64,000 bases of DNA from Osmia lignaria lignaria (lineage: Eukaryota; Arthropoda; Insecta; Hymenoptera; Megachilidae): positions 4,356,501 through 4,420,500 of the forward strand of contig NW_027478159.1 of NCBI RefSeq assembly GCF_051020975.1. The letters are read 5' to 3'. A program made the position numbers and the translations under genes. The notes under the pieces were generated by a model. It was not told where the DNA came from, did not search any database, and worked only from the letters and a program-made list of their open reading frames with translations. Positions 47,911 to 61,050 of this stretch are shown in pieces (position 1 is the first letter of the stretch; every line of letters starts with the position of its first letter).

Positions 47911-49239
47911 CGTTCTCTGATATTTTTTGATCAGAAGCGTAGTTTTCGAGATATATCGAGATATTTAAAAGTTCCGAAGCCGCACCAACATAATAGAGAT
48001 ACAGAAACATCGTGGCCCCTTTCTTTGAGATAACTCTGCACTATTGCGAGCTGCAAATGCCACTTCCAGCTTAGCTGTGCAGAAGAAGAACAACAAGAAG
48101 AAGAAATATCTGGAAATATGTCCGTCAGGCCCCTTCCCTTGAGATAAATCTGCAAATATCTCGGAAACGAAGCGAGCTATTGCAAAACGTTAAGAGACCT
48201 TTTTTGTAGAGAATTAAGTTTCCTACTTTTTATGTTCTATGATATTTTTCGATCAGAGGCGTAGTTCTCGAGATATATCAAGATATTTAAAAGTTCCGAA
48301 GCCGCACCAACATAATAGAGATACAGAAACACCGTGGCCCCTTTCTTTGAGATTACTCTGCACGATTGCGAGCTGGAAATGCCACTTCCAGTTTAGCTGT
48401 GCAGAAGAAGAACAACAAGAAGAAGAAATATCTCGAAATATGTCCATCAGGACCCTTCCCTTGAGATAAATCTGCAAATATCTCGGAAACGAAGCGAGCT
48501 ATGGCAAAATGTTAAGAGACCTTTTTCGTAGAGAATTATGTTTCCTACAATTTATGTTCTATGATATTTTTTGATCAGAAGCGTAGTTTTCGAGATATAT
48601 CGAGATACTTAAAAGTGCCGAAGCCGCACCAACATAATAGAGATACAGAAACACCGTGGCCCCTTTCTTTGGGATAACTCTGCACTATTGCGAGCTGGAA
48701 ATGCCACTTCCAGTTTAGCTGTGCAGAAGAAGAACAACAAGAAGAAGAAATATCTCGAAATATGTCCGTCAGGACCCTTCCCTTGAGATAAATCTGCAAA
48801 TATCTCGGAAACGAAGCGAGCTATTGCAAAACGTTAAGAGACCTTTTTTGTAGAGAATTAAGTTTCCTACTTTTTATGTTGTATGATATTTTTTGATCAG
48901 ATGCGTAGTTCTCGAGATATATCAAGATATTTAAAAGCTCCGAAGCTGCACCAACATAATAGAGGTACAGAAACACCGTGGCCCCTTTCTTTGAGATAAC
49001 TCTGCACTATTGCGAGCTGCAAATGCCACTTCCAGCTTAGCTGTGCAGAAGAAGAACAACAAGAAGAAGAAATATCTGGAAATATGTCCGTCAGGCCCCT
49101 TCCCTTGAGATAAATCTGCAAATATCTCGGAAACCAAGCGAGCTATGGCAAAATGTTAAGAGACCTTATTTGTAGAGAATTAAGTTTCCTACTTTTTATG
49201 TTCTACGATATTTTTTGATCAGATGCGTAGTTCTCGAGA
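47911..49239. repeat. Array segment linking the two 7-mer families
   Basis: The monomers combine markers of both neighbours. ATATCTGGAAATATG (48.11, 49.07 kb) belongs to the left 7-mer; GTCCATCAGGACCC (48.44 kb), AAAGTGCCG (48.61 kb) and AAAGCTCCGAAGCTGC (48.93 kb) belong to the right one. An ATG-initiated plus-strand frame of 76 codons occurs at 48239-48469 in one monomer only and is judged to be chance. Confidence 0.68.
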
Positions 49240-51110
49240 TATATCAAGATATTTAAAAGTTCCGAAGCCGCACCAACATAATAGAGATACAGAAACACCG
49301 TGGCCCCTTTCTTTGAGATAACTCTGCACTATTGCGCGCTGCAAATGCCACTTCCAGCTTAGCTGTGCAGAAGAAGAACAACAAGAAGAAGAAATATCTC
49401 GAAATATGTCCGTCAGGCCCCTTCCCTTGAGATAAATCTGCAAATATCTCGGAAACGAAGCGAGCTATGGCAAAATGTTAAGAGACCTTTTTTGTAGAGA
49501 ATTAAGTTTCCTACTTTTTATGTTCTATGATATTTTTTGATCAGATGCGTAGTTCTCGAGATATAGCAAGATATTTAAAAGTTCCGAAGCCGCACCAACA
49601 TAATAGAGATACAGAAACACCGTGGCCCCTTTCTTTGAGATAACTCTGCACTATTGCGAGCTGCAAATGCCACTTCCAGCTTAGCTGTGCAGAAGAAGAA
49701 CAACAAGAAGAAGAAATATCTCGAAATATGTCCATCAGGACCCTTCCCTTGAGATAAATCTGCAAATATCTCGGAAACGAAGCGAGCTATGGCAAAATGT
49801 TAAGAGACCTTTTTCGTAGAGAATTATGTTTCCTACAATTTATGTTCTATGATATTTTTTGATCAGAAGCGTAGTTTTCGAGATATATCGAGATATTTAA
49901 AAGTGCCGAAGCCGCACCAACATAATAGAGATACAGAAACACCGTGGCCCCTTTCTTTGGGATAACTCTGCACTATTGCGAGCTGGAAATGCCACTTCCA
50001 GTTTAGCTGTGCAGAAGAAGAACAACAAGAAGAAGAAATATCTCGAAATATGTCCGTCAGGACCCTTCCCTTGAGATAAATCTGCAAATATCTCGGAAAC
50101 GAAGCGAGCTATTGCAAAACGTTAAGAGACCTTTTTTGTAGAGAATTAAGTTTCCTACTTTTTATGTTGTATGATATTTTTTGATCAGATGCGTAGTTCT
50201 CGAGATATATCAAGATATTTAAAAGCTCCGAAGCTGCACCAACATAATAGAGGTACAGAAACACCGTGGCCCCTTTCTTTGAGATAACTCTGCACTATTG
50301 CGAGCTGCAAATGCCACTTCCAGCTTAGCTGTGCAGAAGAAGAACAACAAGAAGAAGAAATATCTCGAAATATGTCCGTCAGGCCCCTTCCCTTGAGATA
50401 AATCTGCAAATACCTCGGAAACCAAGCGAGCTATGGCAAAATGTTGAGAGACCTTTTTTGTAGAGAATTAAGTTTCCTACTTTTTATGTTCTATGATATT
50501 TTTCGATCAGAGGCGTAGTTCTCGAGATATATCAAGATATTTAAAAGTTCCGAAGCCGCACCAATATAATAGAGATACAGAAACACCGTGGCCCCTTTCT
50601 TTGAGATAACTCTGCACGATTGCGAGCTGGAAATGCCACTTCCAGTTTAGCTGTGCAGAAGAAGAACAACAAGAAGAAGAAATATCTCGAAATATGTCCA
50701 TCAGGACCCTTCCCTTGAGATAAATCTGCAAATATCTCGGAAACGAAGCGAGCTATGGCAAAATGTTAAGAGACCTTTTTTGTAGAGAATTATGTTCCCT
50801 ACAATTTATGTTCTATGATATTTTTTGATCAGATGCGTAGTTCTCGAGATATATCAAGATATTTAAAATTTCCGAAGCCGCACCAACATAATAGAGATAC
50901 AGAAACACCGTGGCCCCTTTCTTTGCGATAACTCTGCACTATTGCGAGCTGCAAATGCCACTTCCAGCTTAGCTGTGCAGAAGAAGAACAACAAGAAGAA
51001 GAAATATCTCGAAATATGTCCGTCAGGCCCCTTCCCTTGAGATAAATCTGCAAATATCTCGGAAACGAAGCGAGCTATGCCAAAATGTTAAGAGACCTTA
51101 TTTGTAGACA
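49240..51110. repeat. Partial third relative of the 2254-bp 7-mer
   Basis: Matches about 52.46-54.25 kb at offset 3220 (ten monomers), sharing GAGATATAGCAAG, GTCCATCAGGACCC, AAAGTGCCG, AAAGCTCCGAAGCTGC, AATACCTCGGAAACC, CACCAATATAATAG, TATGTTCCCTAC, AAAATTTCCG and CTTTGCGATAAC. It continues with ATGCCAAAATG and GACCTTATTTGTAGAC (51.08 kb), which follow the last monomer at 56.55 kb but not the one at 54.3 kb, so it holds the unrecombined order. Confidence 0.82.
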
Positions 51111-51939
51111 ATTAAGTTTCCTACTTTTTATGTTCTATGATATTTTTTGATCAGATGCGTAGTTCTCGAGATATATCAAGATATTTAAAAGTTCCGAAGC
51201 CGCACCAACATAATAGAGATACAGAAACACCGTGGCCCCTTTCTTTGAGATAACTCTGCACTATTGCGAGCTGTAAATGCCACTTCCAGCTTAGCTGTGC
51301 AGAAGAAGAACAACAAGAAGAAGAAATATCTCGAAATATGTCCGTCAGGCCCCTTCCCTTGAGATATATCTGCAAATATCTCGGAAACAAAGCGAGCTAT
51401 GGCAAAATGTTAAGAGACCTTTTTTGTAGAGAATTATGTTTCCTACAATTTATGTTCTATGATATTTTTTGATCAGAAGCGTAGTTTTCGAGATATATCG
51501 AGATATTTAAAAGTTCCGAAGCCGCACCAACATAATAGAGATACAGAAACACCGTGGCCCCTTTCTTTCAGATAACTATGCACTATTGCGAGCTGCAAAT
51601 GCCACTTCCAGCTTAGCTGTGCAGTAGAAGAACAACAAGAAGAAGAAATTTCTCGAAATATGTCCGTCAGGCCCCTTACCTTGAGATAAATCTGCAAATA
51701 TCTCGGAAACGAAGCGAGCTATGGCAAAATGTTAAGAGACCTTTTTTGTAGAGAATTAAGTTTCCTACTTTTTATCTTCTATGATATTTTCTGACCAGAT
51801 TCGTAGTTCTCGAGATATATCAAGATATTTAAAAGTTCCGAAGCCGCACCAACATAATAGAGATACAGAAACACCGTGGCCCCTTTCTTTGAGATAACTC
51901 TGCACGATTGCGAGCTGGAAATGCCACTTCCAGTTTAGC
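51111..51939. repeat. Array segment before the 2254-bp 7-mer
   Basis: Includes monomers with GAGCTGTAAATG (51.27 kb), CTTTCAGATAACTATGC (51.57 kb; also near 3.92 kb) and TTTTCTGACCAGATTCG (51.79 kb). No gene or local partner was noticed. Confidence 0.62.
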
Positions 51940-54190
51940 TGTGCAGAAGAAGAACAACAAGAAGAAGAAATATCTCGAAATATGTCCGTCAGGCCCGTTC
52001 CTTTGAGCTGAATCTGCAAATATCTCGGAAACGAAGCGAGCTATGGCAAAATGTTAAGAGACGTTTTTTGTAGTGAATTATGTTTCCTACAATTTATGTT
52101 CTATGATATTTTTTGATCAGAAGCGTAGTTTTCGAGATATATCGAGATATTTAAAAGTTCCGAAGCCGCACCAACATAATAGAGATACAGAAACACCGTG
52201 GCTCCTTTCTTTGAGATAACTCTGCACTAGTGCGAGCCGCAAATGCCACTTCCAGCTTAGCTGTGCAGAAGAAGAACAACAAGAAGAAGAAATATCTCGA
52301 AATATGTCCGTCAGGCCCCTTCCCTAGAGATAAATCTGCAAATATCTCGGAAACGAAGCGAGCTATGGCAAAATGTTAAGAGACCTTTTTTGTAGAGAAT
52401 TAAGTTTCCTACTTTTTATGTTCTATGATATTTTTCGATCAGAGGCGTAGTTCTCGAGATATATCAAGATATTTAAAAGTTCCGAAGCCGCACCAACATA
52501 ATAGAGATACAGAAACACCGTGGCCCCTTTCTTTGAGATAACTCTGCACTATTGCGCGCTGCAAATGCCACTTCCAGCTTAGCTGTGCAGAAGAAGAACA
52601 ACAAGAAGAAGAAATATCTCGAAATATGTCCGTCAGGCCCCTTCCCTTGAGATAAATCTGCAAATATCTCGGAAACGAAGCGAGCTATGGCAAAATGTTA
52701 AGAGACGTTTTTTGTAGAGAATTAAGTTTCCTACTTTTTATGTTCTATGATATTTTTTGATCAGATGCGTAGTTCTCGAGATATAGCAAGATATTTAAAA
52801 GTTCCGAAGCCGCACCAACATAATAGAGATACAGAAACACCGTGGCCCCTTTCTTTGAGATAACTCTGCACTATTGCGAGCTGCAAATGCCACTTCCAGC
52901 TTAGCTGTGCAGAAGAAGAACAACAAGAAGAAGAAATATCTCGAAATATGTCCATCAGGACCCTTCCCTTGAGATAAATCTGCAAATATCTCGGAAACGA
53001 AGCGAGCTATGGCAAAATGTTAAGAGACCTTTTTCGTAGAGAATTATGTTTCCTACAATTTATGTTCTATGATATTTTTTGATCAGAAGCGTAGTTTTCG
53101 AGATATATCGAGATATTTAAAAGTGCCGAAGCCGCACCAACATAATAGAGATACAGAAACACCGTGGCCCCTTTCTTTGGGATAACTCTGCACTATTGCG
53201 AGCTGGAAATGCCACTTCCAGTTTAGCTGTGCAGAAGAAGAACAACAAGAAGAAGAAATATCTCGAAATATGTCCGTCAGGACCCTTCCCTTGAGATAAA
53301 TCTGCAAATATCTCGGAAACGAAGCGAGCTATTGCAAAACGTTAAGAGACCTTTTTTGTAGAGAATTAAGTTTCCTACTTTTTATGTTGTATGATATTTT
53401 TTGATCAGATGCGTAGTTCTCGAGATATATCAAGATATTTAAAAGCTCCGAAGCTGCACCAACATAATAGAGGTACAGAAACACCGTGGCCCCTTTCTTT
53501 GAGATAACTCTGCACTATTGCGAGCTGCAAATGCCACTTCCAGCTTAGCTGTGCAGAAGAAGAACAACAAGAAGAAGAAATATCTCGAAATATGTCCGTC
53601 AGGCCCCTTCCCTTGAGATAAATCTGCAAATACCTCGGAAACCAAGCGAGCTATGGCAAAATGTTGAGAGACCTTTTTTGTAGAGAATTAAGTTTCCTAC
53701 TTTTTATGTTCTATGATATTTTTCGATCAGAGGCGTAGTTCTCGAGATATATCAAGATATTTAAAAGTTCCGAAGCCGCACCAATATAATAGAGATACAG
53801 AAACACCGTGGCCCCTTTCTTTGAGATAACTCTGCACGATTGCGAGCTGGAAATGCCACTTCCAGTTTAGCTGTGCAGAAGAAGAACAACAAGAAGAAGA
53901 AATATCTCGAAATATGTCCATCAGGACCCTTCCCTTGAGATAAATCTGCAAATATCTCGGAAACGAAGCGAGCTATGGCAAAATGTTAAGAGACCTTTTT
54001 TGTAGAGAATTATGTTCCCTACAATTTATGTTCTATGATATTTTTTGATCAGATGCGTAGTTCTCGAGATATATCAAGATATTTAAAATTTCCGAAGCCG
54101 CACCAACATAATAGAGATACAGAAACACCGTGGCCCCTTTCTTTGCGATAACTCTGCACTATTGCGAGCTGCAAATGCCACTTCCAGCTT
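51940..54190. repeat. 7-monomer higher-order unit (2254 bp), copy 1
   Basis: About 51.94-54.25 kb matches 54.19-56.50 kb at offset 2254, exactly seven monomers. I saw no difference in the lines compared. Markers in order are GTAGTGAATTATG (52071 and 54325), CCCTAGAGATAAATC, TTTTTCGATCAGAGGCG, GCGCGCTGC, GACGTTTTTTGTAG, GATATAGCAAG, GTCCATCAGGACCC and AAAGTGCCG. The boundary is the hybrid monomer near 54.1-54.3 kb. Confidence 0.9.
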
Positions 54191-54411
54191 AGCTGTGCAG
54201 AAGAAGAACAACAAGAAGAAGAAATATCTCGAAATATGTCCGTCAGGCCCGTTCCTTTGAGCTGAATCTGCAAATATCTCGGAAACGAAGCGAGCTATGG
54301 CAAAATGTTAAGAGACGTTTTTTGTAGTGAATTATGTTTCCTACAATTTATGTTCTATGATATTTTTTGATCAGAAGCGTAGTTTTCGAGATATATCGAG
54401 ATATTTAAAAG
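54090..54411. repeat. Hybrid monomer at a recombination junction
   Basis: Its left part (CTTTGCGATAAC, preceded by AAAATTTCCG) is that of the monomers at 50870 and 56344. Its right part (GCCCGTTCCTTTGAGCTGAA, then GTAGTGAATTATG) is that of the monomer at 51836. The switch lies between about 54167 and 54250, in sequence shared by both parents. This is what an unequal crossover between monomers would leave. Confidence 0.82.
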
Positions 54412-56500
54412 TTCCGAAGCCGCACCAACATAATAGAGATACAGAAACACCGTGGCTCCTTTCTTTGAGATAACTCTGCACTAGTGCGAGCCGCAAATGC
54501 CACTTCCAGCTTAGCTGTGCAGAAGAAGAACAACAAGAAGAAGAAATATCTCGAAATATGTCCGTCAGGCCCCTTCCCTAGAGATAAATCTGCAAATATC
54601 TCGGAAACGAAGCGAGCTATGGCAAAATGTTAAGAGACCTTTTTTGTAGAGAATTAAGTTTCCTACTTTTTATGTTCTATGATATTTTTCGATCAGAGGC
54701 GTAGTTCTCGAGATATATCAAGATATTTAAAAGTTCCGAAGCCGCACCAACATAATAGAGATACAGAAACACCGTGGCCCCTTTCTTTGAGATAACTCTG
54801 CACTATTGCGCGCTGCAAATGCCACTTCCAGCTTAGCTGTGCAGAAGAAGAACAACAAGAAGAAGAAATATCTCGAAATATGTCCGTCAGGCCCCTTCCC
54901 TTGAGATAAATCTGCAAATATCTCGGAAACGAAGCGAGCTATGGCAAAATGTTAAGAGACGTTTTTTGTAGAGAATTAAGTTTCCTACTTTTTATGTTCT
55001 ATGATATTTTTTGATCAGATGCGTAGTTCTCGAGATATAGCAAGATATTTAAAAGTTCCGAAGCCGCACCAACATAATAGAGATACAGAAACACCGTGGC
55101 CCCTTTCTTTGAGATAACTCTGCACTATTGCGAGCTGCAAATGCCACTTCCAGCTTAGCTGTGCAGAAGAAGAACAACAAGAAGAAGAAATATCTCGAAA
55201 TATGTCCATCAGGACCCTTCCCTTGAGATAAATCTGCAAATATCTCGGAAACGAAGCGAGCTATGGCAAAATGTTAAGAGACCTTTTTCGTAGAGAATTA
55301 TGTTTCCTACAATTTATGTTCTATGATATTTTTTGATCAGAAGCGTAGTTTTCGAGATATATCGAGATATTTAAAAGTGCCGAAGCCGCACCAACATAAT
55401 AGAGATACAGAAACACCGTGGCCCCTTTCTTTGGGATAACTCTGCACTATTGCGAGCTGGAAATGCCACTTCCAGTTTAGCTGTGCAGAAGAAGAACAAC
55501 AAGAAGAAGAAATATCTCGAAATATGTCCGTCAGGACCCTTCCCTTGAGATAAATCTGCAAATATCTCGGAAACGAAGCGAGCTATTGCAAAACGTTAAG
55601 AGACCTTTTTTGTAGAGAATTAAGTTTCCTACTTTTTATGTTGTATGATATTTTTTGATCAGATGCGTAGTTCTCGAGATATATCAAGATATTTAAAAGC
55701 TCCGAAGCTGCACCAACATAATAGAGGTACAGAAACACCGTGGCCCCTTTCTTTGAGATAACTCTGCACTATTGCGAGCTGCAAATGCCACTTCCAGCTT
55801 AGCTGTGCAGAAGAAGAACAACAAGAAGAAGAAATATCTCGAAATATGTCCGTCAGGCCCCTTCCCTTGAGATAAATCTGCAAATACCTCGGAAACCAAG
55901 CGAGCTATGGCAAAATGTTGAGAGACCTTTTTTGTAGAGAATTAAGTTTCCTACTTTTTATGTTCTATGATATTTTTCGATCAGAGGCGTAGTTCTCGAG
56001 ATATATCAAGATATTTAAAAGTTCCGAAGCCGCACCAATATAATAGAGATACAGAAACACCGTGGCCCCTTTCTTTGAGATAACTCTGCACGATTGCGAG
56101 CTGGAAATGCCACTTCCAGTTTAGCTGTGCAGAAGAAGAACAACAAGAAGAAGAAATATCTCGAAATATGTCCATCAGGACCCTTCCCTTGAGATAAATC
56201 TGCAAATATCTCGGAAACGAAGCGAGCTATGGCAAAATGTTAAGAGACCTTTTTTGTAGAGAATTATGTTCCCTACAATTTATGTTCTATGATATTTTTT
56301 GATCAGATGCGTAGTTCTCGAGATATATCAAGATATTTAAAATTTCCGAAGCCGCACCAACATAATAGAGATACAGAAACACCGTGGCCCCTTTCTTTGC
56401 GATAACTCTGCACTATTGCGAGCTGCAAATGCCACTTCCAGCTTAGCTGTGCAGAAGAAGAACAACAAGAAGAAGAAATATCTCGAAATATGTCCGTCAG
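54190..56500. repeat. 7-monomer higher-order unit (2254 bp), copy 2
   Basis: Second tandem copy. It ends near 56500, where it returns to CCCCTTCCCTTGAG and then ATGCCAAAATG with GACCTTATTTGTAGAC, the order seen at 51.0-51.1 kb. Confidence 0.9.
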
Positions 56501-59500
56501 GCCCCTTCCCTTGAGATAAATCTGCAAATATCTCGGAAACGAAGCGAGCTATGCCAAAATGTTAAGAGACCTTATTTGTAGACAATTAAGTTTCCTACTT
56601 TTTATGTTCTATGATATTTTTTGATCAGATGCGTAGTTCTCGAGATATATCAAGATATTTAAAAGTTCCGAAGCCGCACCAACATAATAGAGATACAGAA
56701 ACACGGTGGCCCCTTTCTTTGAGATAACTCTGCACTATTGCGAGCTGGAAATGCCACTTCCAGTTTAGCTGTGCAGAAGAAGAACAACAAGAAGAAGAAA
56801 TATCTCGAAATATGTCCGTTAGGCCCCTTCCCTTGAGATAAATCTGCAAATATCTCGGAAACGAAGCGAGCTATGGCAAAATGTTAAGAGACCTTTTTTG
56901 TAGAGAATTAAGTTTCCTACTTTTTATGTTCTATGATATTTTTTGATCAGAAGCGTAGTTTTCGAGATATATCGAGATATTTAAAAGTTCCGAAGCCGCA
57001 CCAACATAATAGGGATACAGAAACACCGTGGCCCCTTTCTTTGAGATAACTCTGCATTAGTGCGAGCCGCAAATGCCACTTCCAGCTTAGCTGTGCAGAA
57101 GAAGAACAACAAGAAGAAGAAATATCTCGAAATATGTCCGTCAGGCCCCTTCCCTTGAGATAAATATGCAAATATCTCGGAAACGAAGCGAGCTATGGCA
57201 AAATGTTAAGAGACCTTTTTTGTATAGAATTAAGGTTCCTACTTTTTATGTTCTATGATATTTTTTGATCAGATGCGTAGTTCTCGAGATATATCAAGAT
57301 ATTTAAAAGTTCCGAAGCCGCACCAACATAATAGAGATACAGAAACACCGTGGCCCCTTTCTTTGAGATAACTCTGCACTATTGCGAGCTGCAAATGCCA
57401 CTTCCAGCTTAGCTGTGCAGAGGAAGAACAACAAGAAGAAGAAATATCTCGAAATATGTCCGTCAGGCCAGTTCCTTTGAGCTGAATCTGCAAATATCTC
57501 GGAAACGAAGCGAGCTATGGCAAAATGTTAAGAGACGTTTTTTGTAGAGAATTATGTTTCCTACAATTTATGTTCTATGATATTTTTTGATCAGAAGCGT
57601 AGTTTTCGAGATATATCAAGATATTTAAAAGTTCCGAAGCTGCACCAACATAATAGAGGTACAGAAACACCGTGGCCTCTTTCTTTGAGATAACTCTGCA
57701 CTATTGCGAGCTGCAAATGCCACTTCCAGCTTAGCTGTGCAGAAGAAGAACAACAAGAAGAAGAAATATCTCGAAATATGTCCGTCAGGCCCCTTCCCTT
57801 GAGATATATCTGCAAATATCTCGGAAACGAAGCGAGCTATGGCAAAATGTTAAGAGACCGTTTTTGTAGAGAATTAAGTTTCCTACTTTTTATGTTCTAT
57901 GATATTTTTTGATCAGACGCGTAGTTCTCGAGATATATCAAGATATTTAAAAGTTCCGAAGCCGCACCAACATAATAGAGATACAGAAACACCGTGGCCC
58001 CTTTCTTTGAGATAACTCTGCAGTAGTGCGAGCCGCAAATGCCACTTCCAGCTTAGCTGTGCAGAAGAAGAACAACAAGAAGAAGAAATATCTCGAAATA
58101 TGTCCGTCAGACCCCTTCCCTTGAGATGAATCTGCAAATATCTCGGAAACGAAGCGAGCTATGGCAAAATGTTGAGAGACCTTTTTTGTAGAGAATAATA
58201 TTTCCTACAATTTACGTTCTATGATATTTTTTGATCAGAAGCGTAGTTTTCGAGATATATCGAGATATTTAAAAGTTCCGAAGCCGCACCAACATAATAG
58301 AGATACAGAAACACCGTGGCCCCTTTCTTTGAGATAACTCTGCACTATTGCGACCTGCAAATGCCACTTCCAGCTCCGCTGTGCAGAAGAAGAACAACAA
58401 GAAGAAGAAATATCTCGAAATATGTCCGTCAGGCCCCTTCCCTTGAGATAAATCTGCAAATATCTCGGAAACGAAGCGAGCTATGGCAAAATGTTAAGAG
58501 ACCTTTTTTGTAGAAAATTAAGTTTCCTACTTTTTATGTTCTATGATATTTTTTGATCAGATGCGTAGTTCTCGAGATATATCAAGATATTTAAAAGTTC
58601 CGAAGCCGCACCAACATAATAGAGATACAGAAACACCGTGGCCCCTTTCTTTGAGATAGCTCTGCACTATTGCGAGCTGGAAATGCCACTTCCAGTTTAG
58701 CTGTGCAGAAGAAGAACAACAAGAAGAAGAAATATCTCGAAATATGTCCGTTAGGCCCCTTCCCTTGAGATAAATCTGCAAATATCTCGGAAACGAAGCG
58801 AGCTATGGCAAAATGTTAAGAGACCTTTTTTGTAGAGAATTAAGTTTCCTACTTTTTATGTTCTATGATATTTTTTGATCAGAAGCGTAATTTTCGAGAT
58901 ATATCGAGATATTTAAAAGTTCCGAAGCCGCACCAACATAATAGAGATACAGAAACACCGTGGCCCCTTTCGTTGAGATAACTCTGCACTAGTGCGAGCC
59001 GCAAATGCCACTTCCAGCTTAGCTGTGCAGAAGAAGAACAACAAGAAGAAGAAATATCTCGAAATATGTCCGTCAGGCCCCTTCCCTTGAGATAAATCTG
59101 CAAATATCTCGGAAACGAAGCGAGCTATGGCAAAATGTTAAGAGACCTTTTTTGTAGAGAATTAAGTTTCCTACTTTTTATGTTCTATGATATTTTTTGA
59201 TCAGATGCGTAGTTCTCGAGATATATCAAGATATTTAAAAGTTCCGAAGCCGCACCAACATAATAGAGATACAGAAACACCGTGGCCCCTTTCTTTGAGA
59301 TAACTCTGCACTATTGCGAGCTGTAAATGCCACTTCCAGCTTAGCTGTGCAGAGGAAGAACAACAAGAAGAAGAAATATCTCGAAATATGTCCGTCAGGC
59401 CAGTTCCTTTGAGCTGAATCTGCAAATATCTCGGAAACGAAGCGAGCTATGGCAAAATGTTAAGAGACGTTTTTTGTAGAGAATTATGTTTACTACAATT

Positions 59501-60440
59501 TATGTTCTATGATATTTTTTGATCAGAAGCGTAGTTTTCGAGATATATCAAGATATTTAAAAGTTCCGAAGCTGCACCAACATAATAGAGGTACAGAAAC
59601 ACCGTGGCCTCTTTCTTTGAGATAACTCTGCACTATTGCGAGCTGCAAATGCCACTTCGAGCTTAGCTGTGCAGAAGAAGAACAACAAGAAGAAGAAATA
59701 TCTCGAAATATGTCCGTCAGACCCCTTCCCTTGAGATGAATCTGCAAATATCTCGGAAACGAAGCGAGCTATGGCAAAATGTTAAGAGACCTTTTTTGTA
59801 GAGAATTAAGTTTCCTACTTTTTATGTTCTATGATATTTTTTGATCAGAAGCGTAGTTTTCGAGATATATCGAGATATTTAAAAGTTCCGAAGCCGCACC
59901 AACATAATAAAGATACAGAAACACCGTGGCCCCTTTCTTTGAGATAACTCTGCACTAGTGCGAGCCGCAAATGCCACTTCCAGCTTAGCTGTGCAGAAGA
60001 AGAACAACAAGAAGAAGAAATATCTCGAAATATGTCCGTCAGGCCACTTCCCTTGAGATAAATCTGCAAATATCTCGGAAACGAAGCGAGCTATGGCAAA
60101 ATGTTAAGAGACGTTATTTGTAGAGAATTATATTTCCTACAATTTATGTTCTATGATATTTTTTGATCAGAAGCGTAGTTCTCGAGATAGATCAAGATAC
60201 TTAAAAGTTCCGAAGCCGCACCAAACATAATAGAGATACAGAAACACCGTGGCCCCTCTCTTTGAGATAACTCTGCACTATTGCGAGCTGCAAATGCCAC
60301 TTCCAGCTTAGCTGTGCAGAAGAAGAACAACAAGAAGAAGAAATATCTCGAAATATGTCCGTCAGGCCCCTTCCCTTGAGATAAATCTGCAAATATCTCG
60401 GAAACGAAGCGAGCTATGGCAAAATGTTAAGAGACCTTTT
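56501..60440. repeat. Array segment with a diverged 6-monomer duplication (1932 bp)
   Basis: About 56.93-57.85 kb matches 58.86-59.8 kb at offset 1932 (six monomers): a GAGCCGC monomer, then one with GCCAGTTCCTTTGAGCTG, then one with GAAGCTGCACC and AATAGAGGTACAG. Several changes separate them (for example AATATGCAAAT near 57164, GAGCTGTAAATG near 59324), so it is older than the other duplications. The 59.5-60.0 kb part also resembles 61.46-61.9 kb, sharing CTTCGAGCTTAG and AATAAAGATACAG. Confidence 0.72.
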
Positions 60441-61050
60441 TTGTAGAGAATTAAGTTTCCTACTTTTTATGTTCTATGATATTTTTTGATCAGATGCGTA
60501 GTTCTCGAGCTATATCAAGATATTTAAAAGTTCCGAAGCCGCACCAACATAATAGGGATACAGAAACACCGTGGCCCCTTTCTTTGAGATAAGTCTGCAC
60601 TAGTGCGAGCCGCAAATGCCACTTCCAGCTTAGCTGTGCAGAAGAAGAACAACAAGAAGAAGAAATATCTCGAAATATGTCCGTCAGGCCACTTCCCTTG
60701 AGATAAATCTGCAAATATCTCGGAAACGAAGCGAGCTATGGCAAAATGTTAAGAGACGTTATTTGTAGAGAATTATATTTCCTACAATTTATGTTCTATG
60801 ATATTTTTTGATCAGAAGCGTAGTTCTCGAGATAGATCAAGATACTTAAAAGTTCCGAAGCCGCACCAAACATAATAGAGATACAGAAACACCGTGGCCC
60901 CTCTCTTTGAGATAACTCTGCACTATTGCGAGCTGCAAATGCCACTTCCAGCTTAGCTGTGCAGAAGAAGAACAACAAGAAGAAGAAATATCTCGAAATA
61001 TGTCCGTCAGGCCCCTTCCCTTGAGATGTATCTGCAAATATCTCGGAAAC
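60441..61050. repeat. Two-monomer block repeated at 62.7-63.3 kb, with a 323-bp monomer
   Basis: Matches about 62.73-63.28 kb at offset 2255, sharing TCTCGAGCTATATC, GATAAGTCTGC, GACGTTATTTG, GAATTATATTTCC, GAGATAGATCAAGATACTT and the one-base insertion in CACCAAACATAATAG. Its second part also matches 59.99-60.39 kb at offset 645, so a dimer was duplicated here. Confidence 0.82.

Noticed and set aside
48239..48469. ATG-initiated plus-strand frame of 76 codons
   Set aside because: It exists in only one monomer, through chance changes that remove the usual stops. Its residues are the translated satellite, with no recognisable domain.
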